In this document: positions 35,846 through 45,481 of the stretch, in pieces
Position numbering within the stretch: the first letter of the stretch is position 1
Layout: each line of letters begins with the position of its first letter
Assembly (NCBI GenBank): GCA_018334675.1
Contig: JAGXLL010000005.1
Coordinates: 1-64,000 of the forward strand
Reading direction: 5' to 3'
Length of the DNA: 64,000 nucleotides
From: Bacteroidales bacterium
GTDB taxonomy: Bacteria > Bacteroidota > Bacteroidia > Bacteroidales > UBA12077
Position numbers and translations under genes: made by a program
Notes under the pieces: generated by a model
Seen by the model: only the letters and a program-made list of their open reading frames with translations
Told to the model about the DNA's origin: nothing
Database searches by the model: none

Positions 35846-38461
35846 TTAAAATTGTTGACCAATCACGAAGTGGAACTGTCCGCCGTTGGCTTCGGGGTTC
35901 CCGGGTATCTCGTCAAATCCGTAACCCCAGTCGATGCCCAGCAGTCCGAACATGGGCAGGAAGGCCCTGAGTCCAATACCGGCTGAACGTTTCAAGTAAA
36001 GGGGATCGAAGTTATCGAAGGTTCTCCAGGCATTACCCCCCTCGACGAAACCCAGCACGTATATAGTTGCCTGGGGCTTGAGGGATACCGGGTAGCGCAG
36101 TTCCATATAGACCCGTTCGTAGGCGTGTCCGACCTTTTTCAGGGTGTTATTCTGGCGAATAACGGGAGTCAGCGAACCGTTTTCATAACCTCTCAGGGCA
36201 ATGGTTTCCCTTCCGTAAAGGTTGTAGCCGGATATGCCATCCCCACCCAGGTCGAAACTGCCAAAGGGACTATAGCCCAATGCTTTGTTGTAATATCCCA
36301 GATAACCGAACTCGGTGTTGGCTGCCAGCACCAGGTCATCAAACAGGCGCAGGTACCACTCGCCTTTGAATTTCCATTTGTGGTATTCAATCCAGTTATA
36401 GCGGTCGGCCTGTACCTCTTCGCCGTATTCACTCCGGAGCTTGGAGAGCTGCTCCGATTCGCTCCACTCATCCCAGTTGGGCTGGTTAGAGATCACCCGT
36501 TGCTGGATGGAGCTCTTCTCCACATCGGAGAGCTCCCAGAAACGGTCCTCCTTAAACAAAGAGTAAGGGGGAGTAAGCTTCAGAGAAAGGTTGAACTTGG
36601 AACCGTGGCGTGGATAGATGGGCTGGTCGACCGAGTTTCTTCCGAAAGTGGTTTGAAAACTCAGGTTGTTGGCCACACCATCGTTGATGATGAAGTTGCC
36701 CCTTGTCCAGTTTTGCAGGTTATATCTTTCAAAGTTTAAGGAATGGCTCAGCAGGAAATAATCGTCGGGCCATTTCAGGCGGCGCTGAAGGGATACCGAA
36801 CCACCCGTGATTTTAAAGTGGGATGTATCGGTTTCATAGAAGATGCTGGCTGTATTCTGTACCGAATGATAGCCGGAAACACTGAACCGGTTGGGTTTCT
36901 CACCTCCCAGCCAGGGCTCGGTAAAGGATATGCTGTAGTTTTTATAGTACTGTCCGTTGGTTCTGGCGCGGATGGACAAAGTTTGGCCGTCGCCCGAGGG
37001 TACCGGTCTCCAGGCTTTTTTCTCAAAGATGCGGCTGGCCGCGAAGTTGTTAAAGGTAACACCGATGGTACCTACAAACATACCGGCTCCCCAGCCACCG
37101 GATATCTCAAGCTGATCGTTGGGTTTTTCCACCACTTGATATTCCAGGTCGACCTCACCCCGCTGCTGGTTGATATTGATGGGTTCAATACCTAATTGCT
37201 CGGGATCGAAGTGCCCCAGCTGCGACAATTCGCGCTGTGAACGCTGAATGGCTGATTTATTGAACAGATCGCCAGGTTGTGTACGCAATTCCCGGCGAAT
37301 AACATGTTCGTTTGTTTTGGTGTTGCCTTCAATGACCACCCGGTTCAGGCGGGCCTGTTTGCCTTCATGAAGGCGGATCTCCACATTGACCGTATCATCA
37401 TGTATCCTTTTAATAACCGGGTTGGCCGTAAAGAAAAGAAAGCCATGATCCAGATACAGGTTACCCACAGCGTCCTGATCCACATTGATCCGGTCGTTCA
37501 ACAGGCTCATATTGAAAGCATCGCCTTGCTCAATCTTCAGATTCTGATTGAGGACTGATTCGGGATACCGGGTGTTGCCTGTCCAGGTGATGTCGCCGAA
37601 ATAATATTTATCCCCCTCTTCCACGGTCATCCGGATCATCAGTCGGTCTTCACTCACCTTATATACCGTGTCGCTGGCGATACTGGCATCGCGGTACCCT
37701 TTCTTGCGATATTCCTCCACTATCAGCTCCTTATCCTCTTCATACTTCTCTGGCAGGAACTTGGATCCCTGGAAGATGTTCCAGTTTTTCTTATGGGTAT
37801 GCTCCATGGAGCGCCGGAGCTCACCATCGCTGAAAACGGTATTGCCCTCGAAAACAATATCCTTGATCTTCACCTTCTCGTTTTTATCAACCTGCACTTT
37901 CAGGCGCAAGCGGTTGTTAGCGGTGGTGTCATCCACCTTGCGGATATCGATCCGGGTAAAGTAGTACTTTTTGTCGTATAGGTAATCCTTGATGGTCTCG
38001 CGGATATTGTTCAGCACGTTTTTATTGACCTGGCTCCCTTGCTTGAGCTTGAGCTTTTCCTTGATGTCCTTTTCTTCACGGCTTTTGACACCTGTGATGT
38101 CAATACCGGAAAGACGGGGATGCTCCTGCAGATAAATGCCCAGCACAACAGTATCGGCAACTCTGTCCTTCATATAGATCTTCACATCGGAGAATAAGCC
38201 TTGCGACCAAAGGTTGTTAATAGCTTTGGTGATATTTTCGCCGGGTATCTCGATGCGATCGCCTACACGCAACCCGGAAAGATTGGCCAGTATGCTCTTG
38301 TCCAAATACTTGACGCCACTCACTTCTATGTCCTTGATGTAGTATTCCTCCGGGGTGGAGTAGTCGATTACCTGGTAATCCTTTTTCTGTTCCTGTGAAA
38401 AAATCTGAGATTGGGTTAATAACAGCACGAAACCTATAAGCAGGAATATCTTTCTAACCAT
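35846..38461 (-). CDS. bamA: Outer-membrane protein assembly factor BamA
   Basis: POTRA repeats (LSGIDITGVKSREEKDIKEKLKLKQG) and C-terminal barrel (GLRAFLPMFGLLGIDWGYGFDE...FHFVIGQQF); start reassigned to MVRKIFLLIGFVLLL at 38461. Confidence 0.93.
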   Translation of the reverse strand: MVRKIFLLIGFVLLLTQSQIFSQEQKKDYQVIDYSTPEEYYIKDIEVSGVKYLDKSILANLSGLRVGDRIEIPGENITKAINNLWSQGLFSDVKIYMKDRVADTVVLGIYLQEHPRLSGIDITGVKSREEKDIKEKLKLKQGSQVNKNVLNNIRETIKDYLYDKKYYFTRIDIRKVDDTTANNRLRLKVQVDKNEKVKIKDIVFEGNTVFSDGELRRSMEHTHKKNWNIFQGSKFLPEKYEEDKELIVEEYRKKGYRDASIASDTVYKVSEDRLMIRMTVEEGDKYYFGDITWTGNTRYPESVLNQNLKIEQGDAFNMSLLNDRINVDQDAVGNLYLDHGFLFFTANPVIKRIHDDTVNVEIRLHEGKQARLNRVVIEGNTKTNEHVIRRELRTQPGDLFNKSAIQRSQRELSQLGHFDPEQLGIEPININQQRGEVDLEYQVVEKPNDQLEISGGWGAGMFVGTIGVTFNNFAASRIFEKKAWRPVPSGDGQTLSIRARTNGQYYKNYSISFTEPWLGGEKPNRFSVSGYHSVQNTASIFYETDTSHFKITGGSVSLQRRLKWPDDYFLLSHSLNFERYNLQNWTRGNFIINDGVANNLSFQTTFGRNSVDQPIYPRHGSKFNLSLKLTPPYSLFKEDRFWELSDVEKSSIQQRVISNQPNWDEWSESEQLSKLRSEYGEEVQADRYNWIEYHKWKFKGEWYLRLFDDLVLAANTEFGYLGYYNKALGYSPFGSFDLGGDGISGYNLYGRETIALRGYENGSLTPVIRQNNTLKKVGHAYERVYMELRYPVSLKPQATIYVLGFVEGGNAWRTFDNFDPLYLKRSAGIGLRAFLPMFGLLGIDWGYGFDEIPGNPEANGGQFHFVIGQQF

Positions 38462-39227
38462 ATTGGGGTGCATTGTTTTTTGTTTTGTTTCTAACAACTT
38501 GATCGCTCGTTTTTCCAAATCGCCTTTCTCTGCTTTGATAGTTAATGATAGCCTCATAAAGGTTCTCCTTTCGGAAATCGGGCCACAATACCTCTGTAAA
38601 ATACAGCTCGGTGTAAGCCATTTGCCATAGCAGGAAGTTGCTCAGGCGTGCCTCGCCGCTGGTACGAATCAGCAGATCGGGATCGGGTATGTGGGGAGTT
38701 GTCAAATAGTACTTGAGGGTTTGTTCATCCATATCCTGGCTGATGCGGCCAGCCTTATAATCTTCCCCGAATTGCCGCATAGCTTCCTTAAGCTCCCACC
38801 GTCCACTGTAATTGAGTGCAAGGACCAGTTTGAGGCCGGTATTCGAAGAAGTCTTGTCGATGGCCTCTGCGATCTTATCCTGCACCTTGCCAGGCAATCC
38901 CTTCACATCACCGATGGTTAAGAGCTGGATGTTGTTATCCATCAAAGTCTTGGTTTCCCGATTGACGGTGGAAACCAGCAGATTCATCAAGGCATCGATT
39001 TCATGACTGGGCCGGCTCCAGTTCTCCCGCGAAAAAGCATAAAGGGTAAGATAAGAAACGCCCAGTTCGGCAGCAGCTTCAACCGTTTCTCGCACCGACT
39101 TGACCCCACTGCGGTGACCAAAGATGCGCTGGTTGCCTCTCTTCTTCGCCCATCTTCCATTGCCGTCCATGATCACGGCTATGTGCCGGGGCAGTCGCTC
39201 CTGTATGATCTCTTCTTTTGTTGCCAT
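38454..39227 (-). CDS. uppS: Isoprenyl transferase (undecaprenyl diphosphate synthase)
   Basis: LPRHIAVIMDGNGRWAKKRG; LTLYAFSRENWSRP; DLLIRTSGEARLSNFLLWQMAYTELYF. Confidence 0.96.
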   Translation of the reverse strand: MATKEEIIQERLPRHIAVIMDGNGRWAKKRGNQRIFGHRSGVKSVRETVEAAAELGVSYLTLYAFSRENWSRPSHEIDALMNLLVSTVNRETKTLMDNNIQLLTIGDVKGLPGKVQDKIAEAIDKTSSNTGLKLVLALNYSGRWELKEAMRQFGEDYKAGRISQDMDEQTLKYYLTTPHIPDPDLLIRTSGEARLSNFLLWQMAYTELYFTEVLWPDFRKENLYEAIINYQSRERRFGKTSDQVVRNKTKNNAPQYG

Positions 39228-39234
39228 AGGCTAT

Positions 39235-39909
39235 TTATTGCTCCCCGTAAGCCGGGCAATCGATTTGCTTCCGGAATGGATGAAAACTGATGAAAACAAC
39301 AGCGTGGTGATACCAATCCTTATTGTGGATCATCGATCCGGTTTTCGTTTCTGATATATTGGTCACACCATCCATTCCATCAAAAAACGTTTTTTTAGCC
39401 GTCCATTGTATACCTATTGAAAAGCGTTCAAAGATATTATATTTAAATCCCAATCCAAAAGGAATTGCAAGTTGAAATGGATTTTCTTCACCACTCAAAA
39501 AGTAGTTGGTTCCCAATCCGGCAAAGATGAAGGGTGTGAAATTATCCTTACGAATGTTGTAAGCTTCATAGGGAAGAAAATTGAATTCCATGGTTGCAGT
39601 AAGATCCAGCAAACGGGCATTGAATTGATCTTTTTCGATCGTGAATCCCGGATATCTGAAATCCTCGAAGTCGCCGGTGCTGCCTCTTAAGCCATGATGG
39701 GCAAACATCACAGACAAGGCGTATCTGTTGTGGCTGGTGGAAGTCACACCCACCCCATAACTCAAAGAAGGTTTATAATAGGGATGGATCTTATTGATAT
39801 CCCCCAGATATTGGGAGGTACCACCAAAAAAACCAACCGCTAAATGATCCTGGGAATATGATCCTGAGAAAAGAATAGTAAGCAGGAAAACAAAATATAA
39901 TCTCTTCAT
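39235..39909 (-). CDS. DUF6089/PorG-like outer membrane beta-barrel protein
   Basis: AVGFFGGTSQYLGDINKIHPYYKPSLSYGVGVTSTSHNRYALSVMFAHHGLRGSTGDF; neighbour of uppS/bamA as for porG in Bacteroidetes. Confidence 0.8.
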   Translation of the reverse strand: MKRLYFVFLLTILFSGSYSQDHLAVGFFGGTSQYLGDINKIHPYYKPSLSYGVGVTSTSHNRYALSVMFAHHGLRGSTGDFEDFRYPGFTIEKDQFNARLLDLTATMEFNFLPYEAYNIRKDNFTPFIFAGLGTNYFLSGEENPFQLAIPFGLGFKYNIFERFSIGIQWTAKKTFFDGMDGVTNISETKTGSMIHNKDWYHHAVVFISFHPFRKQIDCPAYGEQ

Positions 39910-39919
39910 TTACAGATGC

Positions 39920-40672
39920 TTAACGTCCAAACAGCGTTCCACGACGGGTGTTCATTTTAATTACAACGTTCAACATACTGAAATAGTATACATCATTGGC
40001 CTTGGAGTACTGAGAGGTATAACCGTCCAGAAAATCGGTTGTAGTCCACCGTCCCCCCAACTCCAGGCTTACATGAATACCTGGTGCTACCGGATATTTT
40101 ATTCCTGCGCCAATGGGAACAACCAGAGATGTGCTGTTGTCGGTCTTGAAATTACCACTTCCGTCCAGATCCTTCAGGGGTTTCACATCAAAGAAGTTCA
40201 ATCCCAATCCTCCGAAAACATAGGTATTGAGATTGGCATTGTTGGATCTCAAACCATCCATCAGGCTGTTCAGGGTATAATTGACGGGGTTATTTTCAGG
40301 GATGATACAGTATTCATAGACCACGGAAAACTCGTAAACCGCCGAGCTGAAGGCATAGTTCCGGGATTCATTCCTGGATTTGAGATCGGTACCCTCCAGG
40401 TAGGCAAACACCAGATTACCACGGATATTCATCTCTTCATTGATCCGGTAGCGGCCGCCAAAATTCACATTGGGGCGGGTGGAAAAAAGGTCTATATCTT
40501 TTAGCCCCAGCCAATTATTTTCATCCTCCGTTCCCCCAATATCTCCAAAATAATTGGAAGCCCCGAATCCTGCCGTGACTTCCAGACGTTCCATCTTCCA
40601 CCTTTGTGAGAAGGACAATACAGGTAGCAGAAGCAGGAAGATCCACAAAATGTACTTAACTTGTTTGGTCAT
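39920..40672 (-). CDS. DUF6089/PorG-like outer membrane beta-barrel protein (second copy)
   Basis: LEVTAGFGASNYFGDIGG...PNVNFGGRYRINEEMNIRGNLVFAYLEGTD; signal peptide; barrel-like. Confidence 0.78.
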   Translation of the reverse strand: MTKQVKYILWIFLLLLPVLSFSQRWKMERLEVTAGFGASNYFGDIGGTEDENNWLGLKDIDLFSTRPNVNFGGRYRINEEMNIRGNLVFAYLEGTDLKSRNESRNYAFSSAVYEFSVVYEYCIIPENNPVNYTLNSLMDGLRSNNANLNTYVFGGLGLNFFDVKPLKDLDGSGNFKTDNSTSLVVPIGAGIKYPVAPGIHVSLELGGRWTTTDFLDGYTSQYSKANDVYYFSMLNVVIKMNTRRGTLFGR

Positions 40673-40764
40673 GGGGTTTTTTTTAGGGTCTTATCATTCT
40701 GTCAGGCAATTAACCTGTCACAAACATATGATAAAATTATAAAGATTATTCATTTTTACAAAAA

Positions 40765-41643
40765 TTAATTGCGCTTATCCACCCCCCACATAAGCTTGGA
40801 TCTTAAGGTTGAATAGAAGCTGGTATCGTTGAGCCGCAGCACTTTCATGGCAAAGGAGGCCTTTCGCACATGTATGTTCGCACTGCGCTCGATCACCTGT
40901 GAGCGGTGATCCATAGAAACCAGGTATCTGGAACACCTGCCTTCAGGTTTAAGCAAGATATGGCTGTCGTCGGGAACGACGATCGGACGTACCGTAAGAT
41001 TATGGGGCGATATAGGAGAAATGATGAAGTTATGGCTGTTCGGCAACACAATAGGCCCGCCCACACTAAGAGAATAGGCGGTGGAGCCGGTAGGAGTAGC
41101 GATGATCAGCCCATCGGCCCAATAGGTATTCAGAAAGGAACCATTCAGGTATACCTGAATGGTGATCATCTCCGACTTCTTTTTCTGGATGGTGATATCA
41201 TTCAGGGCATATCCACAGCCATCGAAGAGCTTATCATCCGAGTCGACAGACAACAGGGATCGATCTTCCGCAGTATAGTTACCCCGGTATATTGAATCGA
41301 TGGCCTGGTGGATATCTTCCTTTGAGATGCTGGCCAGGAAACCGAGCTTACCGGAATTGATACCTATTACCGGTATACCGGTATCCCTGACCAGGGAAAC
41401 GGTATCCAGGAAAGTGCCGTCACCGCCTATGCTGACGACAAAATCCATGTCGCCCCTGATATCCCGATAACCATGAAATGTGTCGGTATAGGCGGGGCGA
41501 TAATTGAAGCGGTCCTCCAGGTAAGCTAAAAACTCATTGAAAACATACACTTCGAAGCCATATTCATTCAGCCAGTTGAAGAAATCCTTGATGTGGTGGA
41601 GGAAGGTTTGATCGAAGGTTCTGCTGTAGACAGCAACTTTCAT
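40765..41643 (-). CDS. nadK: NAD kinase
   Basis: FVVSIGGDGTFLDTVSLV; VIGINSGKLGFLASI; ADGLIIATPTGSTAYSLSVGGPIV. Confidence 0.95.
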   Translation of the reverse strand: MKVAVYSRTFDQTFLHHIKDFFNWLNEYGFEVYVFNEFLAYLEDRFNYRPAYTDTFHGYRDIRGDMDFVVSIGGDGTFLDTVSLVRDTGIPVIGINSGKLGFLASISKEDIHQAIDSIYRGNYTAEDRSLLSVDSDDKLFDGCGYALNDITIQKKKSEMITIQVYLNGSFLNTYWADGLIIATPTGSTAYSLSVGGPIVLPNSHNFIISPISPHNLTVRPIVVPDDSHILLKPEGRCSRYLVSMDHRSQVIERSANIHVRKASFAMKVLRLNDTSFYSTLRSKLMWGVDKRN

Positions 41644-41714
41644 GTAATGGTATTATTTTTATACTGATTATTTGTCGATATACAAGCGCTCATCATATAA
41701 AAGGCTAAACCGGA

Positions 41715-42380
41715 TCAGATGTTCAGGTATTTCATCAGAAGTTCATAACGGGAGTGGTAGAGATCCTCCTGCTGATCTTCTTCCATAAAAGAAGCCTTCA
41801 CATCATATTCATACCGTTTGAAGGTCTGTATCACCGAGGTCAGGTCGGCTACATTCAGTTTGAGGGTCACCTCCATTCTCACTGAGTCGGGATGGGTGTA
41901 GATATACATACTCAGTATCCGGGCATCGTTAGATTCCACGATTTGAGCAATTTCACTCAGGGCATAATCCTTCACATGTATGCCCAGAATGATGATCCCC
42001 CCGGTCTTCTGAATGGCTGAGACCTTGGCAAAATAATGCATCAGATCCGTCATACGGATCAACCCCTTGTAGCCCTTCTGCTCATCGATAACGGGCACTA
42101 CGGACAGACGGAGCCTGGAAGCAACTTCCAGCACTTCGTACAGGTGTTGATGGGTGTATACATAAGGACGGAAAAGAGACAGGTAATGGTTGCCAATGGG
42201 TTCTTCCGGGTTATTCAGGTCGTAAATGTCATCCTCGGAAACCAGCCCCAGGAACTCTTCGTTGTTGACCACCGGCAAATGAGAGACCTTAAAGAAGACC
42301 ATCCAGTTGAGGGCTTCCAGACCGGTTTCGGAAGTGCGTACCGGTGCAATCTCATGCGATATTAAATCCCTGGCGATCAT
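41715..42380 (-). CDS. CBS domain protein
   Basis: Two CBS motifs (VSHLPVVNNEEFLGLVSEDDIYDL; LSVVPVIDEQKGYKGLIRMTDLMHYF). Confidence 0.88.
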   Translation of the reverse strand: MIARDLISHEIAPVRTSETGLEALNWMVFFKVSHLPVVNNEEFLGLVSEDDIYDLNNPEEPIGNHYLSLFRPYVYTHQHLYEVLEVASRLRLSVVPVIDEQKGYKGLIRMTDLMHYFAKVSAIQKTGGIIILGIHVKDYALSEIAQIVESNDARILSMYIYTHPDSVRMEVTLKLNVADLTSVIQTFKRYEYDVKASFMEEDQQEDLYHSRYELLMKYLNI

Positions 42381-42457
42381 AAAAAGTTCCTATAAAATGG
42401 TTAATTTTGCCTGTTAAACGAAAAACGCGATTGTTCTATTTTTAATTTGCAAAAATA

Positions 42458-43171
42458 ATGACAAGATTAAGTGTAAATATAAATAAAATTGCCACACTAA
42501 GAAATGCCAGGGGAGGAAATATCCCCAACGTTGCGGAGGCTTCCAGAAACTGCGAACGGTTTGGGGCCCAGGGGGTAACCGTGCACCCCCGTCCGGATGA
42601 GCGGCACATACGTTATCAGGATGTACGCGAGATTAGGCCTACCATTACCACTGAGTTCAACATGGAGGGGTATCCTTCGGGGCCTTTCCTTGAGCTGGTA
42701 AAGGAAGTCAGGCCTCACCAGGTGACTTTTGTTCCGGACGCTCCCGGCACGCTGACTTCCAACCAGGGATGGGATGCGGCTTCCAACAAAGACTTCCTCA
42801 AAAAGGTCATCCGCCATATGCAGAGCTATGGGATCCGGACCTCTTTATTCGTGGAGACCGATACCGAGAACATCAAACATGCGGGCGAAACCGGCACGGA
42901 CCGGGTGGAGCTCTATACCGAGCCTTATGCCAGGGATTACCCGAACAACCGGGAACAGGCTATTGAGCCCTTTATAAAAGCGGCGGAAGCCGTTGGTCAA
43001 ACCGGCATGGGGTTGAATGCAGGACACGATCTGAACCTGGATAATCTCAGTTACTTCAGTCAGCACATGCCCGGTTTGCTGGAAGTCTCTATCGGACACG
43101 CCCTGATTGCCGACGCCCTGTACTATGGGCTGGAAAACACCATTCAACTGTATCTCAGACAGCTTAAATAA
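42458..43171 (+). CDS. pdxJ: Pyridoxine 5'-phosphate synthase
   Basis: [69 protein letters not shown]. Confidence 0.96.
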   Translation: MTRLSVNINKIATLRNARGGNIPNVAEASRNCERFGAQGVTVHPRPDERHIRYQDVREIRPTITTEFNMEGYPSGPFLELVKEVRPHQVTFVPDAPGTLTSNQGWDAASNKDFLKKVIRHMQSYGIRTSLFVETDTENIKHAGETGTDRVELYTEPYARDYPNNREQAIEPFIKAAEAVGQTGMGLNAGHDLNLDNLSYFSQHMPGLLEVSIGHALIADALYYGLENTIQLYLRQLK

Positions 43172-43177
43172 TATCTT

Positions 43178-43993
43178 ATGGAACTGAACTACCGGGAAAA
43201 GGGAACAGGTGAACCCCTGATCATCCTTCACGGGTTATACGGTTCGTCGGATAACTGGATGAACATCGGGAAAAAGTTGGCTGGCAGATTCCGGGTCTTT
43301 CTGCTGGATCAGCGCAATCATGGTCAGTCACCACACAGTGACACACACAGTTACGAAGCCATGCGCGAGGATCTGCGGGAGTTCATGGACCGCCACGAAA
43401 TCGGGCAGGCCAACATACTGGGCCATTCCATGGGCGGGAAGACCGCCGTCTATTTTGCCGCTGCCTATCCTCACCGAATCCGAAGGCTGATCGTGGTCGA
43501 CATTGGACCCGCTGCTTATCCACAGCTGACAGAATCAAACCCCACGGCATTGAATCATCTGAACATCACCAGTGCCCTGCATAACCTGGATACCGATAGC
43601 ATCAACACCCTGCAGGATGCCGACCGTGCTCTGGCTGAAACGATTCCATATCAACAGGTACGTCAGTTCCTGCTGAAAAACCTCAAAAGGGACAAACAAA
43701 CCGGCCGGTATAGATGGTTGCTGAATGTAGAAGTCATCCGCAATGAGCTGCCCGCCATCATGGATGGGCTGGATCCGGATCAATATAAGGGTTATGAAGG
43801 CATCGCTTCCATGCCGGTACTTTTCATCAGAGGAGAACGTTCACCCTATATCGGAGAGAAAGAGCAGGAAGATATACGCACCCTATTTCCGGAGGCAAGG
43901 ATCGAGACAATCGAGGATGCCGGCCACTGGGTGCATGCAGAAAAACGCAAACCATTTTTGAAGTTGGTGGAACACTTTTTGGGAGAGCACTAA
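43178..43993 (+). CDS. Alpha/beta hydrolase (YbfF-like)
   Basis: PLIILHGLYGSSDNWMNIGKKL; DQRNHGQSPHS; ILGHSMGGKTAVYFA. Confidence 0.93.
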   Translation: MELNYREKGTGEPLIILHGLYGSSDNWMNIGKKLAGRFRVFLLDQRNHGQSPHSDTHSYEAMREDLREFMDRHEIGQANILGHSMGGKTAVYFAAAYPHRIRRLIVVDIGPAAYPQLTESNPTALNHLNITSALHNLDTDSINTLQDADRALAETIPYQQVRQFLLKNLKRDKQTGRYRWLLNVEVIRNELPAIMDGLDPDQYKGYEGIASMPVLFIRGERSPYIGEKEQEDIRTLFPEARIETIEDAGHWVHAEKRKPFLKLVEHFLGEH

Positions 43994-43997
43994 CCCC

Positions 43998-44720
43998 TTA
44001 ATCCCTCACATATTCTATATCCTGCTGATCGATCAGATCCTGCCCCCGATATCTGAGGAAGAGCTGGGCCACAGCAAGGGTATCCTTTTCGCAGTAAAGC
44101 ACAATACGGGAGAGGTCTTTCTCCTCATGATATACCGTACCCACCATGCTGCCGTCGATATCATCCTTGGGAGTGGGAATATCAAACAGATGGGCCAGCA
44201 GGTTCAGGCTGGTAAAGTGCTTATAGGATCCGAATTTCCATAGTTCCATGGTGTCCAGAAATGGGACTTCCCAGGGCTTCTTTCCGGCCACATCGAGTAA
44301 TGCGGGCACCGGAAGCCGATTGATCAGCATCCGCCGGATGATGTAGGGAAAGTCAAACTCCTTGCCGTTGTGGGCACAAAGGTAGGCCTGCTCCTTGCCC
44401 TCGAACTTCTCCAGCATACGGGAAAATTCGGAAAGCAGGGCTTTCTCATCATCCCCGTAAAATGACTTGACACGAAAACCATACCGGTCAGATTGTTTAA
44501 CCATCAACCCGACAGATATACAGATGATCTTGCCAAATTCAGCATAGATACCGGCACGGTTGTAGGCCTCGGCCGCTGTCTCTTCCTCACCCCGGAAATG
44601 GGCTGATTTCTTTTCCCATAAAGCCTGCTCTACCTCGGGGAGGTCTTCAAAGGAGGGGTTGCGCGGAACGGTCTCAATATCGAGAAAAAGGATTCGGGTG
44701 GGATTGTATTTGTCAAGCAT
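43998..44720 (-). CDS. Predicted 3'-5' exonuclease (RNase H-like/DnaQ fold)
   Basis: RILFLDIETVPRNPSFEDLP; LCAHNGKEFDFPYIIRRML; YCEKDTLAVAQLFLRYRG. Confidence 0.88.
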   Translation of the reverse strand: MLDKYNPTRILFLDIETVPRNPSFEDLPEVEQALWEKKSAHFRGEEETAAEAYNRAGIYAEFGKIICISVGLMVKQSDRYGFRVKSFYGDDEKALLSEFSRMLEKFEGKEQAYLCAHNGKEFDFPYIIRRMLINRLPVPALLDVAGKKPWEVPFLDTMELWKFGSYKHFTSLNLLAHLFDIPTPKDDIDGSMVGTVYHEEKDLSRIVLYCEKDTLAVAQLFLRYRGQDLIDQQDIEYVRD

Positions 44721-44765
44721 AATAACACGTGTGTTTATTTTTTATTCAATGTATTGGCCTTATGT

Positions 44766-44816
44766 AACCCGCATGTTTAAACATGTCCTTGTTGTGTAAG
44801 TCCTTGCATGCGGGTT
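44766..44816 (-). terminator. Probable terminator / structured 3' end downstream of udk
   Basis: 10-bp inverted repeat AACCCGCATG / CATGCGGGTT enclosing an inner palindrome CATGTTTAAACATG. Confidence 0.55.
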
Positions 44817-45446
44817 TCAATAGTATAAATTGGGAGTATCGTAAAGGCTTTTTTCGATGATCGAAGTCAGAATGCTGATGGCAACCTTGTTCTGTCCACC
44901 CTGGGGCACAATGATGTCGGCATAGCGTTTGGTGGGCTCTATGAATTGCAAGTGCATAGGCTTAACGGTTTTCTGATATCTTTCCAGCACATTCTGTACC
45001 GAACGCCCTCTCTCCTCCATGTCACGAGAGATAACCCGCATCAGCCTGTCGTCGTTGTCGGCATCCACATAAACCTTAATATCCATCAGATCGCGCAAAT
45101 CAGGATTCTGCAAGATCAGGATGCCTTCGATGATGACCACATTCTTGGGTTCCACCGGGATCGAGTCGTCGGAGCGGGTGCAGGTGAGGTAGGAATAAAT
45201 GGGCTGATGAACGGGGATACCCTTTTTGAGCTGATCGATGTGGGCGATCAGCAACTCGAATTCGATGGAACTGGGATGGTCGAAGTTGATCTCCTGACGC
45301 TGCTCCAAAGGGATGTGGCTGTTATCACGGTAGTAGGAATCCTGCGGGATCACAGCTACCTCATTATCGGGCAGCCTCCTGACTACTTCCTTGACCACTG
45401 TAGTCTTGCCCGAACCGGTACCTCCTGCTATTCCAACAATTAACAT
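44817..45446 (-). CDS. udk: Uridine kinase
   Basis: IVGIAGGTGSGKTTVVKEV; PQDSYYRD; NFDHPSSIEFELL. Confidence 0.95.
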   Translation of the reverse strand: MLIVGIAGGTGSGKTTVVKEVVRRLPDNEVAVIPQDSYYRDNSHIPLEQRQEINFDHPSSIEFELLIAHIDQLKKGIPVHQPIYSYLTCTRSDDSIPVEPKNVVIIEGILILQNPDLRDLMDIKVYVDADNDDRLMRVISRDMEERGRSVQNVLERYQKTVKPMHLQFIEPTKRYADIIVPQGGQNKVAISILTSIIEKSLYDTPNLYY

Positions 45447-45481
45447 ACGGGGGGGTTTATGATAAATGAATGAAAAAATCT

